A stretch of 34,105 nt of DNA, from assembly GCA_030652315.1 (NCBI GenBank), contig JAUSAX010000091.1, forward strand, positions 1-34,105, read 5' to 3'. Position 1 is the first letter of the stretch. Each line of letters starts with the position of its first letter. The position numbers were made by a program, and so were the translations under genes. Positions 17,876 to 27,276 of the stretch are shown piece by piece. The notes under the pieces are model-generated. The model was not told where the DNA came from. It was given only the letters and a program-made list of their open reading frames with translations, and made no database searches. Source of the DNA: Afipia sp. Its GTDB lineage: Bacteria > Pseudomonadota > Alphaproteobacteria > Rhizobiales > Xanthobacteraceae.

Positions 17876-17932
17876 GAACACAACGAAATGCTCCCGTGGT
17901 ATACAGCCCTCAACCGGAGAGGGAGATGATTC

Positions 17933-18658
17933 ATGGTTACTCAGAAAATTTCAAAGGTGCCGCTGACCGAAAAGGATATCGCGATCGTCCGCATCGCGCC
18001 TGAAGCCAGTTTCAAAAACAAGGCTTACGACGCGCTGAAGGAAGCCATCCTCAAGATGGACATTTATGCCAGCCCGGAGCCCGTCATGCTCGACGAGCGC
18101 GCGCTGTCGGAACATCTCGGTGTCAGCCGTACGCCAATCCGCGAAGCAATCGCGATGCTGGAGCAGGATGGTTTCGTCAAAACGGTTCCACGCCGCGGCA
18201 TCGTCGTTGTGCGCAAGACCAAGGCCGAAATCGTCGACATGATCCGGGCGTGGGCTGCGCTCGAGAGCATGGCCGCACGCCTCATCACCACGACCGCGCG
18301 CAAGAAGGACATCTCTGCGCTGCGTAACTTCTTCAAGGACTTCAACAAGGATCGTCTGCCGCAGGATCACATCGCCGAGTATTCGAAGGCGAACATCGCG
18401 TTCCATCAAGCGCTAATCTCGCTGAGCGAATCTCCGGTTCTGGTCGATATGACCAACGACATCCTGTTGCACGTGCGCGGCTACCGCCAATTGACGATTG
18501 GCCGGACCGACCGCACCGCGGTGTCTCTGCCTGAACATCTCGCGATCATCGAGGCACTCGAAGAGCGCGACACGGAACTGGCCGAGAAGCGTGCGCGCGA
18601 TCATACGCTTGGGCTTGCGACTTATGTCGAAACCCACGGACAGGAAATATTCACGTAG
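17933..18658 (+). CDS. GntR-family regulator (FCD/FadR subfamily), predicted oxalate regulon repressor
   Basis: This 241-aa regulator has an N-terminal winged HTH (about 27-92) containing LDERALSEHLGVSRTPIREAIAMLEQDGFV and PRRGIVV, followed by a helical FCD ligand-binding domain (about 100-230). The metal-site histidines AFHQAL, PEHLAII and RDHTLGL are present, although the usual first Asp is Asn (KANIAFH). It is the first gene of the gntR-oxc-frc unit, 36 nt before oxc. FadR-subfamily proteins bind inverted TGGT/ACCA-type repeats, and six such sites surround this locus. It is therefore the likely sensor of oxalate or oxalyl-/formyl-CoA and probably autoregulates. Confidence 0.92.
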   Translation: MVTQKISKVPLTEKDIAIVRIAPEASFKNKAYDALKEAILKMDIYASPEPVMLDERALSEHLGVSRTPIREAIAMLEQDGFVKTVPRRGIVVVRKTKAEIVDMIRAWAALESMAARLITTTARKKDISALRNFFKDFNKDRLPQDHIAEYSKANIAFHQALISLSESPVLVDMTNDILLHVRGYRQLTIGRTDRTAVSLPEHLAIIEALEERDTELAEKRARDHTLGLATYVETHGQEIFT

Positions 18659-18694
18659 ACCAACGATCAAGAAAAGAGACCAGGGAGTCCACCG

Positions 18695-20428
18695 ATGCTT
18701 ACGACGGCGAAGACGACGGCTGCAAGTGACACAGAGCAGGAACTGACGGATGGTTTTCATCTGATCATCGACGCGCTGAAACTTAACGGCCTCAATACGA
18801 TCTACGGTGTCCCAGGCATTCCTATCACCGACTTCGGCCGCATGGCGCAGGCCGAAGGCATTCGCGTTCTTTCGTTTCGCCACGAACAAAATGCCGGCTA
18901 TGCCGCTTCGATCGCAGGCTTTCTGACGAAGAAGCCCGGTGTCTGTCTCACTGTTTCGGCGCCCGGCTTTCTCAACGGCCTGACCGCGCTCGCTCATGCC
19001 ACGACCAATTGCTTTCCGATGATCCTGATTTCTGGCTCATCGGAGCGCGAGATCGTCGATCTGCAGCAAGGCGATTACGAAGAAATGGACCAACTCGCGA
19101 TCGCGAAACCGCTGTGCAAGGCGGCGTTCCGCGTGCTGCATGCGCAGGACATCGGTATCGGTGTTGCGCGCGCGATCCGCGCTGCGGTCTCCGGTCGTCC
19201 GGGCGGTGTTTATCTCGATCTTCCGGCCAAGCTGTTTGGGCAGGTGATGGATGCGGAAGCCGGCAAGAAGTCGCTGGTGAAGGTCATTGATGCTGCCCCG
19301 GCGCAGATTCCGGCTCCCGATTCCGTCAAGCGTGCGCTCGACGTGCTGAAATCGGCGAAGAAGCCGCTCATCATTCTCGGCAAAGGAGCGGCCTACGCGC
19401 AGGCCGATGACGCGATCCGCGCTCTGGTTGAAAAAAGTGGCATTCCGTTCCTGCCGATGAGCATGGCCAAGGGGCTGCTGCCGGATACACATCCGCAGTG
19501 CGCCGGTGCGGCGCGGTCGACGGTGCTGAAGGACTCCGACGTTGTCATGCTGATCGGCGCGCGGCTGAACTGGCTGCTGTCGCACGGCAAGGGCAAGACA
19601 TGGGGCGACGCTCCGAAGAAATTCATCCAGATCGACATCGAGCCGAAGGAAATGGATTCGAACGTCGAGATCGTGGCGCCAGTGGTCGGCGACATAGGGT
19701 CGTGCGTCACGGCCCTTCTGCAAGGCATGGGCGGCAACTGGTCTGCGCCGCCCGCGGATTGGACCAAGTCCGTTCAGAGCAAGCGTGACGACAACGTCGC
19801 CAAAATGGCGCCGCGCCTGATGAACAACAACTCGCCAATGGATTACCACGGCGCGCTCGGTGTTCTGCGCACCATCATCAAGGAGCGTCCGGATGCGATC
19901 CTTGTCAATGAAGGTGCCAATACGCTCGATCTCGCGCGCGGCATCATCGACATGTATCAGCCGCGCAAACGTATCGACGTCGGCACCTGGGGAATCATGG
20001 GTATCGGCATGGGCTATTCGATTGCCGCGGCCATCGAGACCGGCAAGCCGGTTCTCGCGATCGAAGGCGACAGCGCATTCGGATTCTCGGGCATGGAAGT
20101 GGAAACGATCTGCCGCTACAAGCTGCCGGTCTGCGTGGTGATCTTTAACAATGACGGCATTTATCGCGGTACCGACGTCAACCCCTCGGGCGGCTCGGAC
20201 GTGGCTCCGACCGTGTTCGTGAAGGGCGCTCGTTACGACAAGATGATGGAAGCTTTCGGTGGCGTTGGCGTCAATGCGACGACCCCTGATGAGTTGAAGC
20301 GCGCTGTCAACGCGGCGATGGATTCGGGTAAGCCGACGCTTATTAATGCGGTGATCGACCCGGCTGCCGGCAGCGAAAGCGGCCGCATCGGCAATCTCAA
20401 TCCGCAAAGCGTTCTGAAGAAGAAATAA
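18695..20428 (+). CDS. oxc: Oxalyl-CoA decarboxylase
   Basis: This 577-aa thiamine-diphosphate enzyme converts oxalyl-CoA to formyl-CoA plus CO2 in the cytoplasm. The ThDP-activating glutamate is Glu64 ([12 protein letters not shown]). The cofactor motif is [12 protein letters not shown]...FNNDGIYRG, and [19 protein letters not shown] and [13 protein letters not shown] are typical of Oxc. Length matches the Oxalobacter enzyme (about 570 aa). A Shine-Dalgarno AGGGAG precedes the ATG. With frc downstream it forms the core cycle in which formyl-CoA donates its CoA to the next oxalate. Confidence 0.96.
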   Translation: MLTTAKTTAASDTEQELTDGFHLIIDALKLNGLNTIYGVPGIPITDFGRMAQAEGIRVLSFRHEQNAGYAASIAGFLTKKPGVCLTVSAPGFLNGLTALAHATTNCFPMILISGSSEREIVDLQQGDYEEMDQLAIAKPLCKAAFRVLHAQDIGIGVARAIRAAVSGRPGGVYLDLPAKLFGQVMDAEAGKKSLVKVIDAAPAQIPAPDSVKRALDVLKSAKKPLIILGKGAAYAQADDAIRALVEKSGIPFLPMSMAKGLLPDTHPQCAGAARSTVLKDSDVVMLIGARLNWLLSHGKGKTWGDAPKKFIQIDIEPKEMDSNVEIVAPVVGDIGSCVTALLQGMGGNWSAPPADWTKSVQSKRDDNVAKMAPRLMNNNSPMDYHGALGVLRTIIKERPDAILVNEGANTLDLARGIIDMYQPRKRIDVGTWGIMGIGMGYSIAAAIETGKPVLAIEGDSAFGFSGMEVETICRYKLPVCVVIFNNDGIYRGTDVNPSGGSDVAPTVFVKGARYDKMMEAFGGVGVNATTPDELKRAVNAAMDSGKPTLINAVIDPAAGSESGRIGNLNPQSVLKKK

Positions 20429-20437
20429 GGCCACACC

Positions 20438-20460
20438 GTTGGGCTCACGTTGCGCCCAAC
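20438..20460 (+). terminator. Hairpin between oxc and frc
   Basis: GTTGGGC and GCCCAAC form a 7-bp stem with a 9-nt loop, 10 nt after the oxc stop codon. There is no T-run after it, so read-through into frc is expected. It may reduce or stabilise the mRNA between the two genes. Confidence 0.4.
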
Positions 20461-20518
20461 CAATTTCAGTCCTCAAACTCGGCGTCAGAAGGCGTCGGTT
20501 GATACGGAGTAGCAGATA

Positions 20519-21799
20519 ATGACACAGGCGCTGAAGGGCGTTCGCATCCTTGATTTCACCCACGTTCAGTCGGGACCGACATGCACGCAATTGCTGGCAT
20601 GGTTTGGCGCCGATGTGATCAAGGTGGAGCGTCCCGGCGTCGGTGACATCACCCGCGGCCAGCTTATGGATGTCCCGAACGCGGATAGTCTTTATTTCAC
20701 GATGCTCAACCATAACAAGCGCTCGATCACGCTCGACACCAAGAACCCGAAGGGCAAGGAAGTCCTCACCGAGCTGATGAAAAAGTGTGATGTGCTGGTC
20801 GAGAACTTCGGTCCTGGCGTGCTGGATCGCATGGGCTTTCCCTGGGAGACTATCCAGAAGATCAATCCGAAACTGATCGTGGCGTCGATCAAGGGTTTCG
20901 GTCCCGGTCCTTACGAAGACTGCAAGGTGTATGAGAACGTCGCTCAGTGCACCGGCGGCGCTGCATCGACAACCGGTTTTCGCGACGGTCTGCCGTTGGT
21001 CACTGGTGCGCAGATCGGCGATAGCGGTACCGGCTTGCATCTGGCACTCGGCATCGTCACCGCGCTTTATCAGCGTACGGTCACCGGCAAGGGACAGAAG
21101 GTCACGGCAGCGATGCAGGACGGCGTGCTCAATCTGGCGCGCGTCAAGATGCGCGACCAACAGCGTCTCGCACACGGTCCGCTCAAGGAATACAGCCAGT
21201 TCGGCGAAGGCATTCCGTTCGGTGACGCCGTGCCGCGCGCGGGCAACGATTCCGGCGGAGGCCAGCCGGGCCGCATCCTGAAGTGCAAGGGCTGGGAGAC
21301 CGACCCGAACGCTTACCTCTATTTCATCACCCAGGCTCCTGTCTGGGAGAAGATCTGCGACGTGATCGGCGAGCCTGGCTGGAAGACGCATCCGGATTAC
21401 GCCAAGCCGGCAGTGCGTTTGCCGCGCCTGAATGAGATTTTCGCGCGCATCGAACAGTGGACTATGACTAAGACCAAGTTCGAGGCGATGGAAATTCTCA
21501 ACAAGGACGACATTCCGTGCGGCCCGATCCTGTCGATGAAGGAGATCTCCGAAGACAAGTCTCTCTACGCCACCGGCACGCTTGTTGAGGTCGATCATCC
21601 GACACGCGGCAAGTACATTTCTGTCGGTAACCCGATCAAGTTGTCGGACAGCCCGACCGTGGTGACGCGTTCACCGTTGCTGGGTGAGCATACTGACGAG
21701 ATTCTGAAACAGGTGCTGGGCTTCAACGACAACCAGGTTGCCGAAACGCACAATTCGGGTGCGCTTGCTCCGCCCCGAAAGGTTGAAGCCGCGGAATAA
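20519..21799 (+). CDS. frc: Formyl-CoA:oxalate CoA-transferase
   Basis: This 426-aa class III (CaiB/BaiF family) CoA-transferase moves CoA from formyl-CoA to oxalate. Catalytic Asp168 sits in AQIGDSGTG, Gln17 in THVQSGPT matches the residue that helps position the intermediate, and the glycine loop GGGQP is at 246-250. The N-terminus [20 protein letters not shown] is typical of Frc. It follows oxc by 90 nt on the same strand and ends at a strong terminator. Family knowledge: Frc can also use succinyl-CoA as donor, which may link it to the sucCD pair downstream. Confidence 0.96.
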   Translation: MTQALKGVRILDFTHVQSGPTCTQLLAWFGADVIKVERPGVGDITRGQLMDVPNADSLYFTMLNHNKRSITLDTKNPKGKEVLTELMKKCDVLVENFGPGVLDRMGFPWETIQKINPKLIVASIKGFGPGPYEDCKVYENVAQCTGGAASTTGFRDGLPLVTGAQIGDSGTGLHLALGIVTALYQRTVTGKGQKVTAAMQDGVLNLARVKMRDQQRLAHGPLKEYSQFGEGIPFGDAVPRAGNDSGGGQPGRILKCKGWETDPNAYLYFITQAPVWEKICDVIGEPGWKTHPDYAKPAVRLPRLNEIFARIEQWTMTKTKFEAMEILNKDDIPCGPILSMKEISEDKSLYATGTLVEVDHPTRGKYISVGNPIKLSDSPTVVTRSPLLGEHTDEILKQVLGFNDNQVAETHNSGALAPPRKVEAAE

Positions 21800-21830
21800 C
21801 CACGAACGGTCGTATTATTCATTCATGTTG

Positions 21831-21857
21831 AGGCCGGCGGTTTCCGCCGGCCTTTTT
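21831..21857 (+). terminator. Intrinsic terminator after frc
   Basis: AGGCCGGCGG-TTT-CCGCCGGCCT forms a perfect 10-bp stem with a 3-nt loop and is followed by TTTT, 31 nt past the frc stop. It closes the gntR-oxc-frc unit. Confidence 0.9.
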
Positions 21858-21981
21858 CTTGCGCCGAAGTTCGTGGCGCTCGTGACAGCGCACATCCTCA
21901 ACTGCGACATTTTGTCGCTACTCAGGCCTCTGCTGCGGCGCAGTATTCATCAATGTTGCTTCGCAAAGCACCGCGTGGGTT

Positions 21982-22000
21982 CTGGTATCTGGTATACCTG
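21982..22000. promoter_or_regulatory. Operator D: CTGGTAT-CTGGT-ATACCTG
   Basis: It has the same 7-5-7 architecture and the same spacer CTGGT as operator B, with one mismatch between arms. It lies 125 bp after the frc terminator and about 710 bp before tctC. Confidence 0.65.
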
Positions 22001-22354
22001 AAGTGCAGACCACATTGCGCCGCGCAGTGACCGGTGTTGAGCAAATCGATTTTTGGAAAACCTTCGCAACGCACAGGGACGATCCTTCGGGTGTGCGTTC
22101 CATCGCTGGGTTGCTTCATCAATGGCTTGCTTTTCCTGGCATTTTTCTGCTGGGGCACGCCCACACTTCAGTCTTCGACAACGACCTGTCGTGGCCCAGT
22201 CTTTGAGAGCCAGGACTCTGTCTGCGCATGGCTGGTTAGCCGAAAAACATCAAATGCTTGCCGGAGAGGCCTCGCTTGTTGGGACCGTATTTTGGTTCCA
22301 GGTGCTGACAATGTCGCACTGCCCAAAGGCGTGGCGTCAGATTTAACTTGTACT

Positions 22355-22373
22355 CTGGTATATCGCATACAAG
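22355..22373. promoter_or_regulatory. Operator E: CTGGTAT-ATCGC-ATACAAG
   Basis: This is a second copy upstream of tctC, 338 bp before its start codon, with one mismatch between arms. TTGTAC (22348-22353) ends 1 bp before it, resembling the TTGACA/TTGACT hexamers at the same offset before operators B and G. Confidence 0.6.
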
Positions 22374-22711
22374 GATGTGCTCAGGCAGTGTTTGTCGAAA
22401 ACAAAACAGAACAACGCGCCTTGGGAGGGGAAACTGGCCAATATCGCTCTGACGATTGCAGCCGTTGCTGAGCACAGGGCCGACGGATGTCGCCCTAGCT
22501 ATCAGCACGAACTTCCTCACAATGATTGCAATGACCGCTGCGGGCTGCGTGCCACGCAAGCGAGCATTTTGCGTCATGTGCATCGCAACTCTGTTTGGTG
22601 AGGTGCATGCACGCGACGCAATAGCGACAGGAGAAACCGGAACTGCGCAGTGCGGATTTCGGAACCAAGCCGCCGTTGAGTGGCATGAAACAATGTTTGG
22701 GGAGAAGTGCG

Positions 22712-23716
22712 ATGATGCGATTGTCGATCCATACAATGCTGGGAATCTCGCTGGCGGCAGTATTGGCTTCCGGGCCTGCTGCTGCGGCCTGGGAGCCGAC
22801 TCGTCCCGTTGAAATCGTCGTGCCCGCGGGCACCGGCGGCGGCGCCGACCAGATGGCGCGGACCATCCAGGGCATCGTTACCAAGCACCAACTGATGAAA
22901 CAGCCGCTGGTGGTTGTGAACAAGGCGGGCGGCGCTGGTGGCGAAGGTTTCCTTGACGTCAAAGGCTCGGTGGGCAATCCGCACAAGCTGGTGATCACCC
23001 TGTCCAATCTTTTCACCACGCCGCTGGGAACGGGCATTCCGTTCAGCCACAAGGATCTGACGCCGGTCGCCATGATGGCGCTCGACGAATTCATCCTCTG
23101 GGTCAACGCGGAGAGTCCCCACAAGACGGTGAAGGACTACATCGCAGCGGTGAAGGCAAAGCCCGGCGAGTTCAAGATGGGCGGCACCGGATCGAAGCAG
23201 GAAGACCAGATCATTACGGTCGCCATCGAAAAGGCTTCCGGCACCAAATTCACCTACATTCCATACCGCGGCGGCGGTGAAGTCGCGGTTCAACTCGTCG
23301 GCAAGCACGTCGATTCCACTGTGAACAATCCGATCGAGGCCGTGGCTCAATGGCGGGGCGGCGCCGTACGTCCGCTCTGCGTGTTCGATGCGAAACCGCT
23401 GCCATACAAGGACGTCATGGCCGATGGCAAATCGTGGAGCGACATTCCGACGTGCAAGTCACAGGGGCTCGACGTCGAATATTTGATGCTGCGCGGATTC
23501 TTCACGTCGCCCAAGGCGACCAAGGATCAGGTCGAATTCTACGTCAACCTGCTCAAGAAGGTTCGTGAAACTCCGGAATGGCAGACCCTGATGAAGGATG
23601 GCGCCTTCAATCAGACTCTCATGGTCGGTTCCGAATACAGCGCCTGGGTCGAGAACGAAGAGAAACGGCACCAGGCACTCATGAAGGACGCCGGCTTCCT
23701 GGCGGCGCCGCAATAA
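22712..23716 (+). CDS. tctC: Tripartite tricarboxylate transporter substrate-binding protein
   Basis: This 334-aa periplasmic binding protein belongs to the Bug/TctC family. The start MMRLSIHTMLGISLAAVLASG is chosen because GGGGAGAA precedes it; an upstream TTG at 22676 is in frame but lacks a ribosome site. A Sec signal peptide ends near GPAAAA. The mature part opens WEPTRPVEIVVPAGTGGGADQMART, the family's carboxylate-binding loop, and later has YIPYRGGGEVAVQLVGKHVD. Such proteins bind citrate and other di- or tricarboxylates. The shared operator and the neighbouring oxalate genes suggest oxalate or a related dicarboxylate; this is inference. Confidence 0.93.
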   Translation: MMRLSIHTMLGISLAAVLASGPAAAAWEPTRPVEIVVPAGTGGGADQMARTIQGIVTKHQLMKQPLVVVNKAGGAGGEGFLDVKGSVGNPHKLVITLSNLFTTPLGTGIPFSHKDLTPVAMMALDEFILWVNAESPHKTVKDYIAAVKAKPGEFKMGGTGSKQEDQIITVAIEKASGTKFTYIPYRGGGEVAVQLVGKHVDSTVNNPIEAVAQWRGGAVRPLCVFDAKPLPYKDVMADGKSWSDIPTCKSQGLDVEYLMLRGFFTSPKATKDQVEFYVNLLKKVRETPEWQTLMKDGAFNQTLMVGSEYSAWVENEEKRHQALMKDAGFLAAPQ

Positions 23717-23732
23717 CATCAATGGGTCAATA

Positions 23733-23759
23733 CTGCCGGCGGATTATCTCCGCCGGCAG
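23733..23759 (+). terminator. Hairpin between tctC and tctB
   Basis: CTGCCGGCGGA and TCCGCCGGCAG form a perfect 11-bp stem with a 5-nt loop, 17 nt after the tctC stop and without a T-run. It is likely an intra-operon hairpin that protects or separates the tctC message, giving more binding protein than membrane subunits. Confidence 0.65.
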
Positions 23760-23781
23760 GGCTTCAGCGCGGGAAAAAAAC

Positions 23782-24288
23782 ATGAGCGAGCATTCTTCTG
23801 GAGTTGGTCAGCGCGGTCCGTCGCATAGATGGACGGAATTCGGGGTAGCAGCATTCTGTATCCTGTTCGGCGCGATCACGATCATCGGCAGCGTGAAGGC
23901 GGGATCCGGGTGGGGCCCTGAAGGTCCGAAAGCCGGATTCTTTCCCTTCTACATCGGCGTCATCATTGTGCTGGCGAGCGTCGTGAACGGCGTCCAGATC
24001 TTGATGGAGTCCGATGACGGTCAGCTTTTCGCGGACTGGGGCCAGCTTCGCCAGGTGATGTGCGTCGTTATTCCGACCACGATCTACACTCTGAGCATTC
24101 CGTATCTCGGCATCTACCTCGCGTCTGTCATCCTGATTGCGCTGTTCATGAAATGGCTCGGTAAATACCCGTGGACCACCACGGCTGCCATAGCGCTCGG
24201 CACGCCGTTCGCGATCTACCTGTTCTTCGAAAAATGGTTCCTCATTCCGTTGCCAAAAGGACCGTTGGAAGACTTGCTCGGTCTCTGA
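23782..24288 (+). CDS. tctB: Tripartite tricarboxylate transporter small membrane subunit
   Basis: This 168-aa TctB-family protein has about four membrane helices (FGVAAFCILFGAITIIGS; FFPFYIGVIIVLASVVNG; VVIPTTIYTLSIPYLGIYLASV; TAAIALGTPFAIYLFFEK). The GPKAGFFPFYIG segment is characteristic. The start MSEHSSG is chosen because the frame upstream overlaps tctC and the hairpin. It pairs with TctA, which follows 30 nt later. Confidence 0.92.
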   Translation: MSEHSSGVGQRGPSHRWTEFGVAAFCILFGAITIIGSVKAGSGWGPEGPKAGFFPFYIGVIIVLASVVNGVQILMESDDGQLFADWGQLRQVMCVVIPTTIYTLSIPYLGIYLASVILIALFMKWLGKYPWTTTAAIALGTPFAIYLFFEKWFLIPLPKGPLEDLLGL

Positions 24289-24318
24289 AAATTCAAAGCT
24301 GCGGTAGAGGACTTCGAT

Positions 24319-25830
24319 ATGGAAGAAATCGTAAATCTGTTTCACGGCTTCGCGACGGTTCTGCAGCCGTTCAATATCATGGTCATGATCATCGGGATCT
24401 TGCTCGGCGTCATCATCGGCGTGCTTCCCGGTCTCGGCGGTGCCAACGGTGTGGCGATCCTGCTGCCGCTCACATTCAGCATGACGCCGACGTCGGCCAT
24501 CATCATGCTGTCTTGCATCTACTGGGGGGCACTGTTCGGCGGCGCCATCACGTCGGTGCTATTCAATATCCCCGGCGAGCCGTGGTCTGTGGCCACGACA
24601 TTCGACGGCCATCCGATGGCGCAGAAGGGCAAGGCCGGCGAGGCGCTCACCGCCGCGTTCACGTCGTCCTTTGTCGGAGCATTGTTCGCCGTCATCATGA
24701 TTACGCTGGTCGCGCCGCTGGTTGCGAAGTTTGCGCTTCAGTTCGGGCCGGCGGAAAAATTCGCGGTGTTTTTCATAGCGTTCTGCAGTTTCATCGGCAT
24801 GGGTAAGGAGCCGCCTTTCAAAACAATTGTCGCGATGATGATCGGCTTTGCGCTGGCGTCCGTCGGCCTCGACAGCGTCACGGGACAGTTGCGCCTGACA
24901 TTCGGCTTCACCGAATTGCTCAGCGGGTTCGACTTCCTGATCGCGGTGATCGGTTTGTTCGGCATCGGCGAGATCCTTCTCACCATGGAGGAGGGGCTGA
25001 ACTTCCGCGGCAAGCCCGCCAAGATCAATGCAAGGGTGGTGTGGGAAACCTGGAAAGAACTCCCGCGCTACTGGGCGACATCACTGCGCTCGTGTTTCAT
25101 CGGCGTGTGGATGGGAATTTCGCCGGCCGGCGCAACGCCTGCATCTTTCATGAGCTATGGCATCGCCAAGCGCATGTCGAAGAACGGGAAGAACTTCGGC
25201 AAGGGTGAGATTGAGGGCGTGGTCGCGCCCGAAACAGCCGCGCATGCGGCCGGTACCGCCGCGTTGCTGCCCATGCTGTCACTCGGCGTTCCGGGTTCGC
25301 CGACGGCTGCGGTGCTGCTCGGTGGCTTGCTGATCTGGGGACTGCAGCCAGGACCGCTGCTGTTCGTCGAACAGAAGGAATTCGTCTGGGGCCTGATTGC
25401 CAGCATGTATCTCGGAAACTTCGTCGGCCTGATTATCGTGCTGACCTGCGTGCCGCTGTTCGCAGCAATCCTGCGCATTCCGTTCAGCATCATTGCACCT
25501 GTCATCCTGGTGCTGTGTGCCATCGGCGCTTACACCGTGCACAACAACACCTTCGATGTCGTGATGATGATGGTGTTCGGTGTGGTTGGGTACGTGATGA
25601 AGAAGTGTAACTATCCGATGGCGCCGCTGGTGCTTGCGATCGTGCTCGGTGACAAGGCGGAAGAAGCGTTCCGGCAGTCGCTGCTGGGATCGCAGGGAAG
25701 CCTTGGCGTGTTCTTCTCCAATGGTCTGGTCGGAACGATCATGATGCTGGGATTGATTGCGCTGTTCTGGCCTGTGATCTCGAACGGTTGGACCTGGTTG
25801 CAGTCACGCGCACCGAAGACGGCCACGTGA
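24319..25830 (+). CDS. tctA: Tripartite tricarboxylate transporter large membrane subunit
   Basis: This 503-aa, very hydrophobic protein is the main ion-coupled permease of the TTT family. Diagnostic segments include GVLPGLGGANGVAILLPLTF (34-53), YWGALFGGAITSVLFNIPGE and the internal repeat LLPMLSLGVPGSPTAAVLLGG. About 11-12 membrane helices are expected. It ends at a strong terminator. Together with TctB and TctC it would import a small carboxylate at the expense of an ion gradient. Confidence 0.95.
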   Translation: MEEIVNLFHGFATVLQPFNIMVMIIGILLGVIIGVLPGLGGANGVAILLPLTFSMTPTSAIIMLSCIYWGALFGGAITSVLFNIPGEPWSVATTFDGHPMAQKGKAGEALTAAFTSSFVGALFAVIMITLVAPLVAKFALQFGPAEKFAVFFIAFCSFIGMGKEPPFKTIVAMMIGFALASVGLDSVTGQLRLTFGFTELLSGFDFLIAVIGLFGIGEILLTMEEGLNFRGKPAKINARVVWETWKELPRYWATSLRSCFIGVWMGISPAGATPASFMSYGIAKRMSKNGKNFGKGEIEGVVAPETAAHAAGTAALLPMLSLGVPGSPTAAVLLGGLLIWGLQPGPLLFVEQKEFVWGLIASMYLGNFVGLIIVLTCVPLFAAILRIPFSIIAPVILVLCAIGAYTVHNNTFDVVMMMVFGVVGYVMKKCNYPMAPLVLAIVLGDKAEEAFRQSLLGSQGSLGVFFSNGLVGTIMMLGLIALFWPVISNGWTWLQSRAPKTAT

Positions 25831-25893
25831 GCAAGGTGAAGTCTGCTTGCCGCAGGCCTGACTGAGGCGCGAGCGAGCGAAAGCGACCCGACG

Positions 25894-25930
25894 AAGCGCG
25901 CTCATCCTTTGGATGGGCGCGCTTTTTCTT
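25894..25930 (+). terminator. Intrinsic terminator after tctA
   Basis: A 14-bp stem (AAGCGCGCTCATCC against GGATGGGCGCGCTT, one G-U pair) with a TTT loop is followed by TTTCTTTTCT. It lies 63 nt past the tctA stop codon. Confidence 0.88.
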
Positions 25931-25984
25931 TTCTCGCTCGAGCCTGCGAAACCGGTTGACTCACGCTGAGCGCACAGGCAATTT

Positions 25985-26003
25985 CTGGTATACATAATAC
26001 AAG
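25985..26003. promoter_or_regulatory. Operator F: CTGGTAT-ACATA-ATACAAG
   Basis: Same 7-5-7 motif, with right arm ATACAAG identical to that of operator E, 70 bp before the sucC start. A TTGACT hexamer is found at 25956-25961, further upstream than at the other sites. The core GGTATACATAATAC is AT-rich and may include the -10 region. Confidence 0.68.
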
Positions 26004-26073
26004 ATGGCGGGCGAGTGCGTTTAAGCCCTAAAAACAGGGCATTTCTCGATCCGGGCCACGATTGGAGGAAGCC

Positions 26074-27276
26074 ATGAATATTCATGAGTATCAGGGCAAA
26101 GCCGTCCTGAAAAATTTTGGAGTGACAGTGTCTGCGGGTGCGCCGGCTTTCACTGTCGATGAAGCGATCGCAGCGGCAAACGCGTTGCCGGGTCCGGTCT
26201 ACGTCGTGAAATCACAGATCCATGCTGGCGGTCGCGGCAAGGGCAAGTTCAAGGGTTTGCCGGCGGACGCCAAGGGCGGTGTGCGGCTGGCGAAGTCAGT
26301 CGATGAAGTCGCAAGCTTCGCCAGGGAAATGCTCGGGCGCACGCTCGTCACCGAGCAGACCGGGCCGGCGGGCAAGCAGGTCAACCGGCTGTACATCGAA
26401 GACGGCTCCGAGATTGAAAAGGAATTCTATCTCTCGATGCTGGTCGACCGCGAAACATCGCGCGTCGCCTTCGTGGTTTCGACCGAAGGCGGCATGGACA
26501 TCGAGAAGGTCGCACACGACACGCCGGACAAGATCGTGACGTTCTCCGTCGATCCCGCCACCGGCGTGATGGCGCATCACGGTCGCAAGATCGCGCAGGT
26601 GCTCGGGTTGACCGGCGATCTCGCCAAGCAGGCTTCGATCCTCACCGCGCAGCTCTACAACGCATTCCTCTCCACCGACATGGCGATGCTGGAAATCAAT
26701 CCGCTGGTGGTGACGAAGCAGGGCGAACTGCGCTGCCTCGATGCCAAGATCAACTTCGATTCCAACGCGCTGTATCGCCACCATGAACTGGTGAAGCTGC
26801 GCGATCTGACGGAGGAAGACGAGAAGGAAATCGAGGCGTCGAAGTACGACCTGAACTACATCGCGCTTGAAGGCACCATCGGCTGCATGGTCAACGGCGC
26901 GGGACGGGCGATGGCGACCATGGACATCATCAAGCGCTATGGCGCGACGCCGGCGAACTTCCTCGATGTCGGCGGCGGCGCGACCAAGGAGAAGGTCGCG
27001 GCCGCTTTCAAGATCATCACATCCGATCCGAACGTGAAAGGAATTCTGGTCAACATCTTCGGCGGCATCATGCGTTGCGATGTTGTTGCAGAAGGCGTGG
27101 TCGCCGCGGTGCGCGAGGTCGGCTTGAGTGTGCCGCTGGTGGTGCGCCTCGAAGGGACCAATGTCGAACTCGGCAAGAAGGTCATCGCCGAGTCCGGATT
27201 GAATGTTGTCGCCGCCGACGATCTCGACGATGCCGCGCAGAAAATCGTTCGCGCCACACGCAAGGAGGCCGCGTAA
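26074..27276 (+). CDS. sucC: Succinate-CoA ligase (ADP-forming), beta subunit
   Basis: This 400-aa protein is the ATP-grasp beta subunit that, with the alpha subunit, interconverts succinate + CoA + ATP and succinyl-CoA + ADP + Pi. The start [17 protein letters not shown] is conserved and preceded by GGAGGA. Family landmarks are [15 protein letters not shown] (48-62), [21 protein letters not shown] and [13 protein letters not shown]...[10 protein letters not shown]. It overlaps sucD by one base (TAATG). No mdh or 2-oxoglutarate dehydrogenase gene is adjacent, so this is probably not the main TCA copy. An oxalate-type operator precedes it, suggesting a role in supplying succinyl-CoA as CoA donor, or a related ligase activity such as malate-CoA ligase. 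Confidence 0.93.
   Translation: MNIHEYQGKAVLKNFGVTVSAGAPAFTVDEAIAAANALPGPVYVVKSQIHAGGRGKGKFKGLPADAKGGVRLAKSVDEVASFAREMLGRTLVTEQTGPAGKQVNRLYIEDGSEIEKEFYLSMLVDRETSRVAFVVSTEGGMDIEKVAHDTPDKIVTFSVDPATGVMAHHGRKIAQVLGLTGDLAKQASILTAQLYNAFLSTDMAMLEINPLVVTKQGELRCLDAKINFDSNALYRHHELVKLRDLTEEDEKEIEASKYDLNYIALEGTIGCMVNGAGRAMATMDIIKRYGATPANFLDVGGGATKEKVAAAFKIITSDPNVKGILVNIFGGIMRCDVVAEGVVAAVREVGLSVPLVVRLEGTNVELGKKVIAESGLNVVAADDLDDAAQKIVRATRKEAA

Larger units (their letters stand above)
21858..22711 (+). other. Long leader region upstream of tctC, no convincing gene
   Basis: This 854-bp stretch lies between the frc terminator and the tctC start. It holds two operator copies (D and E) 373 bp apart. Open frames of up to about 145 codons exist on both strands, but they overlap each other, lack ribosome sites and resemble no protein I know. 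The composition looks less GC-rich than in the neighbouring genes. It could be a long untranslated leader, the remains of a decayed gene, or a region with two stacked promoters. Confidence 0.5.

Noticed and set aside
17896..17914. A third full operator before gntR
   Set aside because: Only the left half (GTGGTAT) is present at 17896-17902; the expected right arm is CCTCAAC, so it is at most a half-site.
19037..21598. 853-codon open frame on the - strand across oxc and frc
   Set aside because: It is the antisense shadow of two clearly recognisable + strand genes; its translation is rich in Arg/His/Asp and matches no family. High GC keeps the antisense frame open.
22003..22601. Small genes between frc and tctC
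   Set aside because: Several overlapping frames on both strands lack ribosome sites and any recognisable sequence.
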